The notes under the pieces: generated by a model
Seen by the model: the letters and a program-made list of their open reading frames with translations, nothing else
What the model was told of the DNA's origin: nothing
Database searches by the model: none
Translations under genes and position numbers: made by a program
Part shown: piece by piece, positions 4,975 to 5,168 of the stretch
Layout of the letters: each line of letters opens with the position of its first letter
How positions within the stretch are numbered: the first letter of the stretch is position 1
Origin: Ruminococcaceae bacterium UBA1448
Lineage (GTDB): Bacteria; Bacillota; Clostridia; Oscillospirales; Ruminococcaceae
Length of the DNA: 5,168 nucleotides
Reading direction: 5' to 3'
Assembly (NCBI GenBank): GCA_002329405.1
Contig: DCTE01000196.1
Span: 490-5,657, forward strand

Positions 4975-5168
4975 GAGAAAAATCCCAATCGGGCAGCCGG
5001 ATGCGGATATAGTCCGAGCGGATGTCGCAGACAAGACTCTCTCCTGCGGGCGGATTGGAGATCATCCGGCAGCGGTAGCCGGTAACCGACCAGCCCGCCA
5101 GCAGTACGGTCAGGGCCAGGGTAATGCCGAAAGAAATAAGAAAAGTTTGAAACCGCTGACCCGGTGAG
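4946..5168 (-). CDS. Hypothetical protein with one membrane segment, 5'-partial
   Basis: Reading leftward from base 5167, the frame stays open for 73 codons to a TGA at 4948-4946. Its start lies beyond the window. Visible residues 9-26 are a hydrophobic membrane helix or signal anchor (FLISFGITLALTVLLAGW). A short polar tail of about 45 residues follows (GYRCRMISNPPAGESLVCD, then DYIRIRLPDWDFSLRVEVVPLR). The tail contains two Cys (33 and 47) and a beta-rich end, which suggests an extracytoplasmic or envelope position. The helix looks genuine and the codon use is G/C-rich at third positions, supporting coding. A start at the internal ATG (5065-5063) would remove the helix and is unlikely. It converges on the histidine kinase gene and overlaps it by 29 nt with no visible terminator between them. 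I do not recognise the family. Confidence 0.6.
   Translation of the reverse strand, partial: SPGQRFQTFLISFGITLALTVLLAGWSVTGYRCRMISNPPAGESLVCDIRSDYIRIRLPDWDFSLRVEVVPLR

Noticed and set aside
4375..5034. A 219-codon open frame on the minus strand.
   Set aside because: It lies almost wholly antisense to the conserved kinase domain of the histidine kinase, has no domain-like composition, and its right end competes with the better-supported frame that carries a membrane helix (4946-5168).

Overview
The window looks like a chromosomal segment of a Gram-positive Clostridia species, most likely an Oscillospiraceae/Butyricicoccaceae-type gut anaerobe. This is an inference. It rests on an EF-P whose modified lysine falls at the Bacillus-type position 32, a CD1247-type acidic zinc-ribbon protein directly after efp, an FMN riboswitch driving an ECF-type riboflavin transporter subunit, strong AGGAGG-like ribosome binding sites, and an Agr-type (LytTR plus GHKL) two-component pair. 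Base composition is moderate, and no mobile element, rRNA, tRNA or CRISPR array is visible.

Layout, left to right. (1) The window opens inside efp (elongation factor P), missing only about two N-terminal residues. After a 97-bp gap holding a perfect 9-bp inverted repeat comes a small acidic protein with two CxxC pairs (651-1091). (2) The 369-bp gap 1092-1460 holds a complete FMN riboswitch aptamer (about 1155-1305), a weak hairpin, a strong intrinsic terminator (1355-1388) and a GNRA-capped hairpin beside the ribosome binding site. It controls ribU (1461-2060), which ends at its own terminator (2081-2117). (3) An extended -10 promoter (2129-2137) appears to start a four-gene operon: two tandem, diverged MIF-family (macrophage migration inhibitory factor / phenylpyruvate tautomerase-like) proteins, then a LytTR response regulator overlapping the second MIF gene by 8 nt, then an AgrC-like membrane histidine kinase 12 nt later. 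(4) A partial gene on the minus strand, encoding a protein with one membrane segment, converges on the kinase gene and overlaps its 3' end by 29 nt.

How the parts work together. The left half is housekeeping: rescue of polyproline-stalled ribosomes, and riboflavin uptake under FMN feedback control. The right half is the most unusual part. Two cytoplasmic MIF-like proteins are tightly linked to an Agr-type sensor/regulator pair, with no agrB or agrD peptide-signal genes next to it. A direct repeat AACAGTT (2141-2147 and 2171-2177, 30 bp apart) resembles the half-site bound by LytTR regulators and lies in the leader of this operon, which suggests autoregulation. The function of this MIF/two-component unit is not known from the sequence. 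It is the best candidate here for an undescribed system.
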